Counted from the stretch's first letter, positions 1-7,825 are shown. The stretch is 10,537 nucleotides of DNA from Solobacterium sp. UBA636 (GCA_002299675.1 DBOW01000124.1:1-10537); one strand, 5' to 3'. Notes: a model not told the origin generated them from the letters alone. Translations and numbers: made by a program.

Positions 1-1229
1 GGATAGATGGTGTCAAAGTGATAATAGTCTTTTAAAAGCGCAAGGTCTCTAGCCAGAGTTGATGGACCACAGGAGATATAGACCAGTTTTTTAATGTCAG
101 CTTTTTTTAGCGATTCCACCAGGCTTGAAGAAAGCCCTTTTCTAGGTGGATCTACTATTACTACATCTTTGCCGTTAATATACTTATCCATTGGATTTTT
201 GGCATCATCCAGATAGAATGTGGTATTTGTTATATTGTTTAATACTGCGTTCTCTCTGGCATTTTCTACAGCTGATGGCACTACTTCTACCCCAGTTACA
301 TCTTTGGCATATTTAGATACAAAAAGTGAAATTGTGCCAATACCAGAATAAAGATCCAGTACCGAATCTTCTTTTGTGATCTTTGCCAGATCTTTAGCCA
401 GAGTATAGAGATTAATCATCTGATGATAGTTTACCTGATAGAAAGACTTTAATGAAATCTTGAATTTCAGATTTTCAAACTCATCTATGACGTAGTCTCT
501 TCCATAAATTACTTTTTCTGTAGTGCCTAACACTACATTGGTATCTTTATCATTAAGGTTCAGAATAATTGATTTTATATTTGGATACTTACTGATCAGC
601 GGTTCTATAAGAGAATTAAAATCAGTAAATTTTGATACTATGAAAGCTATCATTACTTCATCTGTACCCATGCAGTGTTTAATAATAATGTGTCTTAGAC
701 AGGTATCTAATTTATTCTTAATAATTAAGGGCTTAAGATAGTTTAATATTTCATTGGCAAGTTCAGTTTCTATATAACAGTTGTCAAACTCAACTATGTC
801 ATTGGAATATTTTCTATAGAAACCAAACTTTGAATCCGCTACAGGTATCTGAGTCTTATTGCGATAATACTCGGTTTTAGGTGAAGGCAGTACATCTTTT
901 ACTTCTACGTCCAGATTAAAGTTTCTGAAGGTCTGTATCAGTGATTTCTTCTTTAAATAGAGCTGATAATCATAATCAATATAGCGATAATCACAGCCTC
1001 CACACTTATAGCTTACAGGACAGTTTGACTTAATTCGATATGGTGATGGTTCTAATAATTCATCAATAATACCATAGGCCAGATTCTTCTTATGGGAGAT
1101 GATTTTGACGTTGGCTGTTTCATGTAAGATCATGCCCTTGACAAAAATCACGAGACCCTCGTGTTTACAGATACCCTGACCATCGACCGACATGTCGATA
1201 CATGTTAATTTAATAATCTGATTTTTCAT
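1..1229 (-). CDS. rlmD: 23S rRNA (uracil-5-)-methyltransferase, RlmD/RlmCD (RumA/TrmA) family, C-terminus cut by window edge
   Basis: This SAM-dependent enzyme methylates C5 of a uridine in 23S rRNA (U1939, and also U747 for the Bacillota RlmCD type). The reading frame stays open from ATG 1229 to the window edge, giving about 409 residues. Seen in order: an N-terminal TRAM-like RNA-binding domain (about 1-55); a four-cysteine Fe-S site with CxxxxxCxxC at C70, C76, C79 and the distant C151; the SAM-binding motif LDLYSGIGT around D292; VDPPRKG at about 359-365; and SCGPSTLARD with the catalytic nucleophile C387. The last few dozen residues, including the usual catalytic-base end, lie outside the window. 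The start is fixed because the frame has a stop (TAG) two codons upstream. There is no Shine-Dalgarno sequence before it, and a terminator-like hairpin ends about 14 nt upstream. Family assignment is firm; the exact target base is inferred. Confidence 0.93.
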   Translation of the reverse strand, partial: MKNQIIKLTCIDMSVDGQGICKHEGLVIFVKGMILHETANVKIISHKKNLAYGIIDELLEPSPYRIKSNCPVSYKCGGCDYRYIDYDYQLYLKKKSLIQTFRNFNLDVEVKDVLPSPKTEYYRNKTQIPVADSKFGFYRKYSNDIVEFDNCYIETELANEILNYLKPLIIKNKLDTCLRHIIIKHCMGTDEVMIAFIVSKFTDFNSLIEPLISKYPNIKSIILNLNDKDTNVVLGTTEKVIYGRDYVIDEFENLKFKISLKSFYQVNYHQMINLYTLAKDLAKITKEDSVLDLYSGIGTISLFVSKYAKDVTGVEVVPSAVENARENAVLNNITNTTFYLDDAKNPMDKYINGKDVVIVDPPRKGLSSSLVESLKKADIKKLVYISCGPSTLARDLALLKDYYHFDTIY

Positions 1230-1241
1230 AAAACTAATAAT

Positions 1242-1268
1242 ATAAAAAACTTCTGATTACTCAGAAGT
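1242..1268 (-). terminator. Rho-independent terminator-like hairpin between the membrane protein gene and rlmD
   Basis: On the minus strand, ACTTCTGA (1268-1261), loop GTAA, and TCAGAAGT (1256-1249) form a perfect 8-bp stem followed at once by a T6 tract (1249-1244). The first arm encodes the last three residues (T-S-E) of the upstream membrane protein, and its TAA stop codon lies in the loop. The stem holds only three G-C pairs, so partial read-through into rlmD is plausible. Confidence 0.72.
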
Positions 1269-1877
1269 CTTTTGTTCATTCGTATCATCGGTATCGGTAT
1301 TCTGTGTTGCCTCACCTCTTAGTTCAGCGGCCAGATTTTCATCCTGGGCTTCAGATACATACTGCCCCTGTTTATCAGCCATTGATGAATTCTTGGTAAT
1401 TACATATGAATACCATGAAGGATCAGCTGAACCATCAGGAATATAGTTATAGACAGTTACCGATAAATCATACATCTTCATGCCATCACTTGATTTAGTG
1501 AAGTATGTAGATACTGGAAGTTCCTTTGTGACAACATCATAAACCTGTTCAGCTATTTCCTTAACCTGATCATGACTTACTGTATCATTTGTATCTACAT
1601 TGATACGATATTGAGCAGTAGTCATAACTATTTCAACAGACTCAACATTGCCTAGAGACTCGATAGAGCTCTTAATATTTGCGGTATTAGTTTCCGTAAT
1701 TGCGGGATTTAAATCATTATCATATCTGCTTCCCAGAACTGGCTTATCATTCTGCATGGCGGAAATTAAGAGAATGCCGCCAAAAACCAGGCAGGGAATC
1801 AATATAATAATGCTGGAAATCATCAGCACCATAGCTGATCTGGATAACTTCTTTTTCTTTTTTACTTTCTTTTCCAT
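1257..1877 (-). CDS. Membrane-anchored protein of unknown function (206 aa)
   Basis: I do not recognise the family. The sequence shows a strongly basic N-terminus (nine Lys in the first ten residues or so), one hydrophobic segment at about 16-40, then a roughly 165-residue hydrophilic part. By the positive-inside rule this part should face outwards, giving a single-pass signal-anchor protein. There is no lipobox. Residues about 66-120 have a helix-strand-strand-helix pattern (SIESLGNVESVEIVM, then AQYRINVDTND, then a helix near HDQVKEIAEQVYDVV), which recalls small ferredoxin-like alpha/beta folds. The last 25-30 residues are acidic, rich in Thr, Asp and Glu, and look disordered. The ATG is preceded by AGGGTGT. 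It lies 10 nt downstream of gatB and so probably shares its transcript. It need not share its function. Confidence 0.8.
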   Translation of the reverse strand: MEKKVKKKKKLSRSAMVLMISSIIILIPCLVFGGILLISAMQNDKPVLGSRYDNDLNPAITETNTANIKSSIESLGNVESVEIVMTTAQYRINVDTNDTVSHDQVKEIAEQVYDVVTKELPVSTYFTKSSDGMKMYDLSVTVYNYIPDGSADPSWYSYVITKNSSMADKQGQYVSEAQDENLAAELRGEATQNTDTDDTNEQKTSE

Positions 1878-1887
1878 ACACCCTATT

Positions 1888-3312
1888 TTAGCGTTTTTCT
1901 AACTCCTTAGTCAACAAATCAGAAGCCATCTTCGGATTGGCCTGGCCTTTTGATTTCTTCATTACCTGACCAACCATAAATCCTAAAGCTCTGTCTTTGC
2001 CATTTTTGAAATCTATTATCGACTGTGGATTTTCATCAAGTACCTCAGTAACAATCTTTAAAATTTCACCTTCATTAGACACCTGCTTCATGCCTTTTGT
2101 TTCAACAACTTTTTCAGGATCTTCCCCTTCAAGCATTGCCTCCAGTACTTCCTTGGCCTGCTTAGAAGAAATAGTACCTTCATTAATCATATTGGAAAGC
2201 TTAGAAAGATTAAGTGGTGTTACCTTTGTAGTGGCAATACTTTCTTCTTTCTTCTGCAACAATCCATTTAATTCAGACGTTAATAGGTTACAGAGATTCT
2301 TGGCATTTTTAGCTGATTTAACCGCTTCATCAAAGTAGGCAGCCAGAGCCTTGTTTCCTAAAAGAAGATTTGCATCATATTTAGATAAACCCAGTACATC
2401 TACATAGCGCTTATACTTGGCATCCGGCAGTTCAGGCATGTTTTCTCTAATTTCTTCAATCCAGGCATCATCAATCCTTATTGGAAAAATATTTGGTTCG
2501 GGGAAATACTTATAGTCAACACCTGATTCCTTTAAACGCATGGCTACTGTAGACATTGTTTTTTCATCGAAACGTCTTGTTTCCTGAGTTACTTTTTCAC
2601 CCTTATCTAAAAGTTCAGCCTGCCTTTTTACTTCATAATCAATGGCATCTTTTACATTCTGGATAGAGTTCAGGTTCTTTACTTCTACCTTGGTTCCAAA
2701 AACAGAAGAGCCTTCTGGTTTGATTGAAACGTTCACATCACATCTCATTGAACCTTCTTCCATCTTTACATCAGAAACACCAAGATAATCCAGAGTCTGT
2801 CTTAATTTCTCTACATAGAGGGCAGCTTCTTCACCTGAGGCAATATCTGGTTCGGATACTATTTCCAGAAGCGGTACACCTGCTCTATTAAAATCTAGTA
2901 AAGACTGATCGTAGAGATGGAACTGCTTGGCAGTATCTTCCTCCATATGAGCACGGTTGATTCTGATCTTCTTATAGTTTCCATTTACATCAATTTCAAT
3001 ATAGCCATTCTTGCCGATTGGATGGAACTGCTGAGTAATCTGGAAACCCTTAGGCAGATCGGAATAATAATAGTTCTTTCGATCAAACTTGATAACTTTA
3101 TCGATATCAAGATTTAACGCAAAACAAGTCATGATAGCCTTGCGCACTGCTTCCCTGTTTACACAGGGCATCGCACCTGGATGACCAAGATCTACTTCGT
3201 TGACACAGGTATTAGCTTCAGCCTTGAATCTGTAGGGAGCACCTGAGAACATCTTGGTATTGGTAGTCAGTTCCAGATGGATTTCGATACCTACTACTAC
3301 ATCATATTTCAT
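1888..3312 (-). CDS. gatB: Asp-tRNA(Asn)/Glu-tRNA(Gln) amidotransferase subunit B
   Basis: GatB is the kinase and tRNA-binding subunit of GatCAB. It phosphorylates the side chain of Glu or Asp on mischarged tRNA and accepts ammonia from GatA to form Gln-tRNA(Gln) or Asn-tRNA(Asn) in the cytoplasm. The 474 aa match the usual length of about 475. The N-terminal signature VVVGIEIHLELTTNTKMFS begins at residue 5, and DRKNYYYSDLPKGFQITQ and the GVPLLEIVSEPD block of the catalytic cradle follow. The C-terminal third (from about 345) is the helical YqeY-like tRNA-binding domain, ending in LGFMVGQVMKKSKGQANP. AAGGAGG lies 9 nt before the ATG, within the end of gatA, and the gap to gatA is one base. 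All expected blocks are present. Confidence 0.97.
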   Translation of the reverse strand: MKYDVVVGIEIHLELTTNTKMFSGAPYRFKAEANTCVNEVDLGHPGAMPCVNREAVRKAIMTCFALNLDIDKVIKFDRKNYYYSDLPKGFQITQQFHPIGKNGYIEIDVNGNYKKIRINRAHMEEDTAKQFHLYDQSLLDFNRAGVPLLEIVSEPDIASGEEAALYVEKLRQTLDYLGVSDVKMEEGSMRCDVNVSIKPEGSSVFGTKVEVKNLNSIQNVKDAIDYEVKRQAELLDKGEKVTQETRRFDEKTMSTVAMRLKESGVDYKYFPEPNIFPIRIDDAWIEEIRENMPELPDAKYKRYVDVLGLSKYDANLLLGNKALAAYFDEAVKSAKNAKNLCNLLTSELNGLLQKKEESIATTKVTPLNLSKLSNMINEGTISSKQAKEVLEAMLEGEDPEKVVETKGMKQVSNEGEILKIVTEVLDENPQSIIDFKNGKDRALGFMVGQVMKKSKGQANPKMASDLLTKELEKR

Positions 3313-3313
3313 A

Positions 3314-4696
3314 TTAGAAGTCCTCCTTGGTTACATCGGCCAGGCCGGTAATAGATTCAATGACACTGGAAATATTAAACATCTCCTGTTCCTTAAACGG
3401 ATTGCAGGTCAGATTGACGCCTAAAGGCAAGCCATCACTGTAGCCCATAGGCAAAGTGATTGATGGAAGCCCGGCAAAGTTTCCGATAATCATATGGTTA
3501 TCAGCTACAAGATATTCATCGGTCAGTTCGTTGGTGCTGGTCTGGTTGATTAATGGTGCAGTCGATGGAGCAGCTGGAGCTAAAAGACCGTCTGCATCCT
3601 TAAGCTTTGCCATTACATCACCCACAATCAGTCTTCTGATCTTCTGAGCCTTGCGGAAAATTCTCTCCTGATTGTCTTCCTTTAAGGCATAGGAACCGAT
3701 GACAAATCTCTTCTTGATCCATGGACCAAAACCGGCAGTTCGGGAATTTATCATCAGCTCATCAATCGATTTGCCCTGTTTTCTTTCACCAAACAGCAAA
3801 CCACTCAGATTTGAATGGTTGGCTGTAGCTTCGGCATTGGCAATAATATAGTAAGTAGGAAGAATAGCTCTCATTAAGGTTTCATCAAAATAAACTTCCT
3901 CAATAACAGCGCCCTTTTCCCTTAAACCATCAACTACTTTATTAAAACTCTCTAATACATCCTTGTTTGAAATGGCATCAGTTACGTTTTTAAACACCAG
4001 AATCTTCCTGCCCTTTACATCAGCATTCAGATTCTTAGAATAATCTTCTACCGGCAGTTGTGATGAAGTCATATCCCTGTCATCACGGCCAGCCAGTACC
4101 TCTAAAGCTAAAGCTGCATCTTTGACATTGGTTGTAAAATAGCCGACATGGTCTAAAGATGAAGAATAAGGAATAATTCCATATCTAGAAATACGGCCAT
4201 AAGTTGGCTTAACTCCTACAATACCATTAAATGATGCCGGTTTTCTGACTGAGTCACCAGTATCTGAACCAATAGCCAAAGCTACAGCACCTGAAGCTAC
4301 CGCAACAGCTGAACCGCCTGAAGAGCCACCTGAGATTCTCTCCAGATTATAGGGATTATGAACCGGACCAGTTAAGGCGGTAAGATTGGTTCCACCCATT
4401 GCCAGTTCATCCATTGAAGCTTTGGCTACAATTACACCACCTGCTGCCTCAATCTTGTCGGTAATGGTGGCATTATATACTGGCACATAGTTATCAAGTA
4501 TTGCACAGGAAGCGGTTGTCAGAATACCTTTGGTGTTGACGTTGTCTTTTAAAACTACCGCAACATTATTCAGTTTGCCCTCACCCTTTACTTCTGGTTC
4601 TACAAAGGTGACGATATTATTGAGTTTTTCATTATATTTATGCAGCTTTTCAATTGATACAGCTACATTATCCTTGTTACAGTCACTTATCCTCAT
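3314..4696 (-). CDS. gatA: Asp-tRNA(Asn)/Glu-tRNA(Gln) amidotransferase subunit A (glutaminase/amidase)
   Basis: GatA releases ammonia from glutamine (or asparagine) and passes it to GatB. It belongs to the amidase-signature family with a Ser-cisSer-Lys triad. All three are visible: K50 in VVLKDN, S125 in GGSSGGS, and the nucleophile S149 in SDTGDSVR. Their spacing equals that of the S. aureus enzyme (K79, S154, S178), with a constant offset of 29. The protein is thus about 29 residues shorter at the N-terminus and lacks much of the usual first helix; total length is 460 aa against about 485. The glycine before the nucleophile is replaced by Asp (D148). The ATG overlaps the gatC stop by one base (TAATG), and AAAGGTGG gives a ribosome site within the end of gatC. 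No earlier start is plausible. Confidence 0.96.
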   Translation of the reverse strand: MRISDCNKDNVAVSIEKLHKYNEKLNNIVTFVEPEVKGEGKLNNVAVVLKDNVNTKGILTTASCAILDNYVPVYNATITDKIEAAGGVIVAKASMDELAMGGTNLTALTGPVHNPYNLERISGGSSGGSAVAVASGAVALAIGSDTGDSVRKPASFNGIVGVKPTYGRISRYGIIPYSSSLDHVGYFTTNVKDAALALEVLAGRDDRDMTSSQLPVEDYSKNLNADVKGRKILVFKNVTDAISNKDVLESFNKVVDGLREKGAVIEEVYFDETLMRAILPTYYIIANAEATANHSNLSGLLFGERKQGKSIDELMINSRTAGFGPWIKKRFVIGSYALKEDNQERIFRKAQKIRRLIVGDVMAKLKDADGLLAPAAPSTAPLINQTSTNELTDEYLVADNHMIIGNFAGLPSITLPMGYSDGLPLGVNLTCNPFKEQEMFNISSVIESITGLADVTKEDF

Positions 4697-4983
4697 TACT
4701 TAACCACCTTTGGAACCACTACATGGCCCTGTTTAACGTTTGATACATTGCTTAAGGCTTCCTTTTGTGAAATGTTGTTAGATACCACATCATCTCTTAA
4801 GAAAGATGTTGGTTCCTCAAAAGGATAAACCATTTCTTCAACACCCTGTGTATCGATGGAGTCAAAAAATGACAGCATCTTTTCCAGAGTTACAAAATCT
4901 GATTCAATATCACTGGCTTCTTCTTCAGTTACATCAAACATAATGTCTAAAGCCAGTTCATGTATTTTTTCTTTATCTACCAT
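4696..4983 (-). CDS. gatC: Asp-tRNA(Asn)/Glu-tRNA(Gln) amidotransferase subunit C
   Basis: GatC is the small non-catalytic subunit that wraps around the GatA-GatB interface and stabilises the complex. The 95 aa fit the family. Typical features are the helical segment FVTLEKMLSFFDSIDTQGVE, then FLRDDVV and the C-terminal VVVPKVVK. I chose ATG 4983 (MVDKEKIHELA) rather than an upstream in-frame TTG at 5007. The ATG has GAGG at a 5-nt spacing, while the longer form would add eight residues (LIFINEVD) that lie inside or overlap the end of tldE. With this start the gap to tldE is 10 nt. The stop codon overlaps the gatA start. Confidence 0.94.
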   Translation of the reverse strand: MVDKEKIHELALDIMFDVTEEEASDIESDFVTLEKMLSFFDSIDTQGVEEMVYPFEEPTSFLRDDVVSNNISQKEALSNVSNVKQGHVVVPKVVK

Positions 4984-4988
4984 ATCTA

Positions 4989-4992
4989 CCTC
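4989..4992 (-). promoter_or_regulatory. Shine-Dalgarno site that fixes the gatC start
   Basis: GAGG lies 5 nt (TAGAT) before ATG 4983. It supports the 95-residue GatC over a 103-residue version starting at a TTG. Confidence 0.75.
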
Positions 4993-4993
4993 A

Positions 4994-6271
4994 TTAATGA
5001 ATATCAATATTTCTAAGAATCATATATTTTGGACCCTTAAGCTTCCTTCCAGAATATTCTTCTTTAGAAAACTTAACAGTCTTTATTGCTTCATATATAT
5101 TGCCGGAAATTGATAAACCGGTCAGTGGAATATATTTTTCACCATCATAATAGAATGCCAGTCTCACCTCGCCACCGAAGTAGCCGCTTGATTCATCAAG
5201 CTGTGGTGAAGAGAAGTAGGAAACAATCAGATGTTTTTCCTTCTTCATAGCCTGTTTTGTTACGGGTTTATCATTGTTTGCCAATTCCATAACCGCATAG
5301 TTTCCGGTTATATTCTTCATATCAAGATAAGTTCCATACTGAACATCACCATATAGATTCTTGACTGTACCATGTTCAATCAGTTTTTTTGATTTGAGCA
5401 CAACACCATTTGAATCATAATATCTTGAAGATGTAAGACCATCAATATAGCCCCTGGCTGTCAGATCAAAATCAGAATCTGATATTTTATCTTTCCGTGA
5501 ATAATGATTTATTTTATAGAAAACAGATTTATAGGATGTTTCAGACATAAAGTTGTCCATTAACAGTTCCATCATCTCGCCATCAATATAAACCGGTATA
5601 TCTTTTTCAATGTTTACTTCTTTTAATGTTTTAGCCATCGAACGCTCTTTGGCATTGTTTAATACCTCATTCATGCGTTTTGTGATGCCAGCTTCATCAA
5701 GAATAGAACTTTCATACATTTCATAGAGCTCTACTTCTTCTTTTTCGCTCTTCCAGCTAGGTATAGCTTCGATATTAATTTTTAGAGATTCTACCTGATG
5801 ATGGATTCCTTTAGAGGAAATAAATTCTTCAGTTATATCCGATACAAATATCTCAGTAGAATTAATATATCCTTCCTTATATTTATCAGCCTTAAATACC
5901 GCATTGGCACATTTTAGAGCTATGTCATTTAAATCAGGCTTCTTTTTAAAGACTTTCTTTATGTTTTTATCAGCTTCTGGAAGTTTATATGCTTTATTTA
6001 AAGTGGCTTTTGCCTTATTTACAGCCATATTTATTTTCTTCTTAATAGAAGTTTTATTGTCAGAAGCCACAATATTGATGGTTGAAGAACCGGTTGAATC
6101 ATCTGTATTTACATAAACTGTACAGCTGATATTTTCTGTCTCAACAGCCCTGTTTATCTCCAGTTTCTTTAAGACATAGAAGAGCTCGCGGGCATTTTTA
6201 TTTATTTTCTTTATTTCATAATCTGAAACATTTTTGTTTTCGTTTAACAAACTGATTAATAAATCAATCAT
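4994..6271 (-). CDS. tldE: TldE/PmbA-type partner subunit of the TldD metallopeptidase
   Basis: In characterised systems TldD and TldE form a heterodimeric zinc peptidase. TldE lacks the metal site and shapes the channel through which an unfolded peptide reaches the TldD active site. Known E. coli substrates include microcin B17 and CcdA; the substrate here is unknown. The 425 aa are slightly short for the family (about 445). There is no HExxxH motif. Recognisable parts are the middle domain with IPVYIDGEMMELLMDNFMS (about 230-250), ARGYIDGLTSSRYYDSNGVV, and the C-terminal barrel with GNYAVMELANND and SGYFGGEVRLAFYYDGEKY. The N-terminal 120 residues are Lys- and Asn-rich and diverged. The ATG overlaps the tldD stop (ATGA), with GGGGAGG about 10 nt upstream, so translation is probably coupled. 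Confidence 0.88.
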   Translation of the reverse strand: MIDLLISLLNENKNVSDYEIKKINKNARELFYVLKKLEINRAVETENISCTVYVNTDDSTGSSTINIVASDNKTSIKKKINMAVNKAKATLNKAYKLPEADKNIKKVFKKKPDLNDIALKCANAVFKADKYKEGYINSTEIFVSDITEEFISSKGIHHQVESLKINIEAIPSWKSEKEEVELYEMYESSILDEAGITKRMNEVLNNAKERSMAKTLKEVNIEKDIPVYIDGEMMELLMDNFMSETSYKSVFYKINHYSRKDKISDSDFDLTARGYIDGLTSSRYYDSNGVVLKSKKLIEHGTVKNLYGDVQYGTYLDMKNITGNYAVMELANNDKPVTKQAMKKEKHLIVSYFSSPQLDESSGYFGGEVRLAFYYDGEKYIPLTGLSISGNIYEAIKTVKFSKEEYSGRKLKGPKYMILRNIDIH

Positions 6272-7653
6272 GCCAGTTTTGCCTCCCCTTTAAGATATGG
6301 ACCACCATCAGCCACATATACCCATTCCTTATGTCCCTTGCCGCACATACCAGAACCAATAACCCTGAAGTCCCTGGATACCATGGTAATTGAATTAAGC
6401 AGATCAACTACATAGCCAGATATCACAACCGGTGAAACTATTTCTCCTGTAAACTGTCCATCTTTTATTTCAAGTCCATAGGTTGCGGTGCACTGTATCT
6501 GCCAGTTTTTAGGATCTTCCATGCCGTTGTTGGTATCAAATAACATATAGCCATGTTTAACCGATTTAATCATTTGATCAACATCATCTTCACCAGGCGC
6601 AAAGAATGTATTGGTCATACGGGTATAGGCCTTATGGTCAAAGGACTGTCTGCGTCCATTGCCGGTTGGTTTGCTGCCAAGCTGCATGGCACTTAAAAGA
6701 TCAGAAATTCCTGTCTGCAGGATGCCATCCTTAATGATTTGGGTATCACTGGCCAGCACTCCATCGTCATCAAAGAAATAGGATCCGGCTGATATTGCCG
6801 CAGCTGCACCATCATGCATATTGACTTTTTCACTGGCCACTTTTTTGCCTACATATTCTTTAGCTTTAGCACGGTTTTTTACAAACATATCCATTTCTAC
6901 GCCATGTCCAAAGGCTTCATGTGCAATCAGACCGGATATTGTTGGATCGGTAATTATTTCATAGGTTCCCGGTACTATTGGCTTGGCACTTAACATTTTG
7001 ATTGAAAGCTCGGCCAGACCCAGAGCTTTTTTATTCAGCTGATTTAAAGCTTTTCTGGTATCCACTTCATTTTCTGAGGTATATACCTGTTTAATATTAT
7101 CCCCATCTCTGGATACCGCCATCAGCATGGTATTGGTCCAGTCAAAACACTGGTCCAGGGTTTTATTCCTGGAGACAAAGATTTTGGATACTGATCTTTT
7201 CTGCATAACAGCGTTAACCTGAATAATACGTGCATCATATTTAACTACTTTATTTCTGATTTTATTCAGTTTCTCCAGTATTTCTTCATCGCTTAAGGTG
7301 CTTTTATCTTCACGGGAAAAGCTTTTTTCCATTTTTTCATCATCCATGGAATCAAGTTTTACTCTTTCCTGTTTAAGTTCATCAAGTCTGATGGAATTTC
7401 TTAATTCATCCAGATCAAGATTTTTTATATCGTTGCAGGCAAATTCTGAGTAGTTTCCATCTTTACACAGCTTGATGACAAAACCACATTCACCATCTAT
7501 ATCAGACATGTCTGAAACATGTCCATTGGTACTGATTCTTTTGAATTTTGTATAGGAGCCAAGTATTGAAATGTAGTCAAATTCTTTATCAAGTTTTTTA
7601 ACTATTTTTCTGGCTGTTGGAATTCTGGATTTTAAAAAGTCGTTTAAAGCCAT
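6268..7653 (-). CDS. tldD: TldD-type zinc metallopeptidase
   Basis: This is the catalytic subunit of the TldD/TldE peptidase, cytoplasmic, with no signal peptide. The zinc motif is HEAFGHGVE with H245, E246 and H250. The late Cys of GMCGKG (C437) matches the third zinc ligand known in E. coli TldD. The C-terminal block ending in YVADGGPYLKGEA is also typical. Numbering is from the start I prefer, ATG 7653 (MALNDFLKSRIP), giving 461 aa. GGAGG lies 8 nt before it. An ATG at 7668 would add five residues but overlaps that same GGAGG and has no site of its own. It is the first gene of the minus-strand operon and overlaps tldE by 4 nt. The family call is firm; the substrate cannot be read from the sequence. 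Confidence 0.93.
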   Translation of the reverse strand: MALNDFLKSRIPTARKIVKKLDKEFDYISILGSYTKFKRISTNGHVSDMSDIDGECGFVIKLCKDGNYSEFACNDIKNLDLDELRNSIRLDELKQERVKLDSMDDEKMEKSFSREDKSTLSDEEILEKLNKIRNKVVKYDARIIQVNAVMQKRSVSKIFVSRNKTLDQCFDWTNTMLMAVSRDGDNIKQVYTSENEVDTRKALNQLNKKALGLAELSIKMLSAKPIVPGTYEIITDPTISGLIAHEAFGHGVEMDMFVKNRAKAKEYVGKKVASEKVNMHDGAAAAISAGSYFFDDDGVLASDTQIIKDGILQTGISDLLSAMQLGSKPTGNGRRQSFDHKAYTRMTNTFFAPGEDDVDQMIKSVKHGYMLFDTNNGMEDPKNWQIQCTATYGLEIKDGQFTGEIVSPVVISGYVVDLLNSITMVSRDFRVIGSGMCGKGHKEWVYVADGGPYLKGEAKLA

Positions 7654-7661
7654 AGCAAAAA

Positions 7662-7666
7662 CCTCC
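7662..7666 (-). promoter_or_regulatory. Shine-Dalgarno site that fixes the tldD start
   Basis: GGAGG is followed by 8 nt (TTTTTGCT) and ATG 7653. The alternative in-frame ATG at 7668 overlaps this GGAGG and so is unlikely to be the start. Confidence 0.75.
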
Positions 7667-7682
7667 ATCTATATATTTTAAC

Positions 7683-7688
7683 ATTATA
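7683..7688 (-). promoter_or_regulatory. Proximal -10 candidate for the tldD-gat operon
   Basis: A perfect TATAAT lies on the minus strand and would give a leader of about 23 nt before ATG 7653. No convincing -35 box is found at 16-18 nt (AACTAT at 17). The region is very AT-rich, so a chance match is possible. Confidence 0.35.
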
Positions 7689-7746
7689 AGTATAAATAAT
7701 TCTTAATAGTTTTAATGTAAAATAAATCACAATTGTAAACATCTTC

Positions 7747-7774
7747 ATTATACCTGTAAATAATTACATATAAA
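7747..7774 (-). promoter_or_regulatory. Distal promoter candidate for the tldD-gat operon
   Basis: TTTATA (7774-7769, four of six consensus bases), a 16-nt spacer, and a perfect TATAAT (7752-7747) lie on the minus strand. Transcription would begin near 7740 and give a leader of about 90 nt. It is a better box pair than the proximal site, but untested. Confidence 0.42.
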
Positions 7775-7796
7775 GGTAAATCTGAGTCATTTTAAA

Positions 7797-7825
7797 TTGA
7801 ATCATTTCTTTATATTTAGTAGAAT
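7797..7825 (+). promoter_or_regulatory. Sigma-A-type promoter of the ATP-grasp/hydrolase operon
   Basis: TTGAAT (7797-7802), a 17-nt spacer, and TAGAAT (7820-7825) match TTGACA/TATAAT at four and five of six bases with ideal spacing. The expected start near 7832 gives a leader of about 16 nt holding AGAGG (7834-7838) 9 nt before ATG 7848. There is thus no room for a riboswitch or attenuator; control, if any, would be at initiation. Confidence 0.6.

Noticed and set aside
1860..1877. The A-rich Lys codons at the start of the membrane protein gene as a phase-variable slippage tract.
   Set aside because: The A runs are broken by G and none exceeds about six bases, which is short for slippage; a plain basic N-terminus explains it.
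1997..2338. Open frames antisense to gatB and similar ones opposite gatA, tldE, the ATP-grasp and the hydrolase genes.
   Set aside because: They are antisense to clearly conserved genes, lack ribosome sites and have Ser/Leu-rich low-information products, so they are frame shadows.
4981..5007. Longer GatC starting at TTG 5007.
   Set aside because: The ATG at 4983 has a well-spaced GAGG, matches the usual GatC N-terminus and avoids overlap with tldE.
7651..7668. TldD start at ATG 7668.
   Set aside because: This ATG overlaps the GGAGG that serves ATG 7653 and has no site of its own.
7644..7742. A 32-codon minus-strand open frame (from ATG 7742) overlapping the tldD start, considered as a leader or precursor peptide.
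   Set aside because: Its product is just Ile/Leu/Tyr/Phe-rich as expected from AT-rich non-coding DNA. It has no good ribosome site and no modification motif, and it runs through the tldD Shine-Dalgarno site in another frame.
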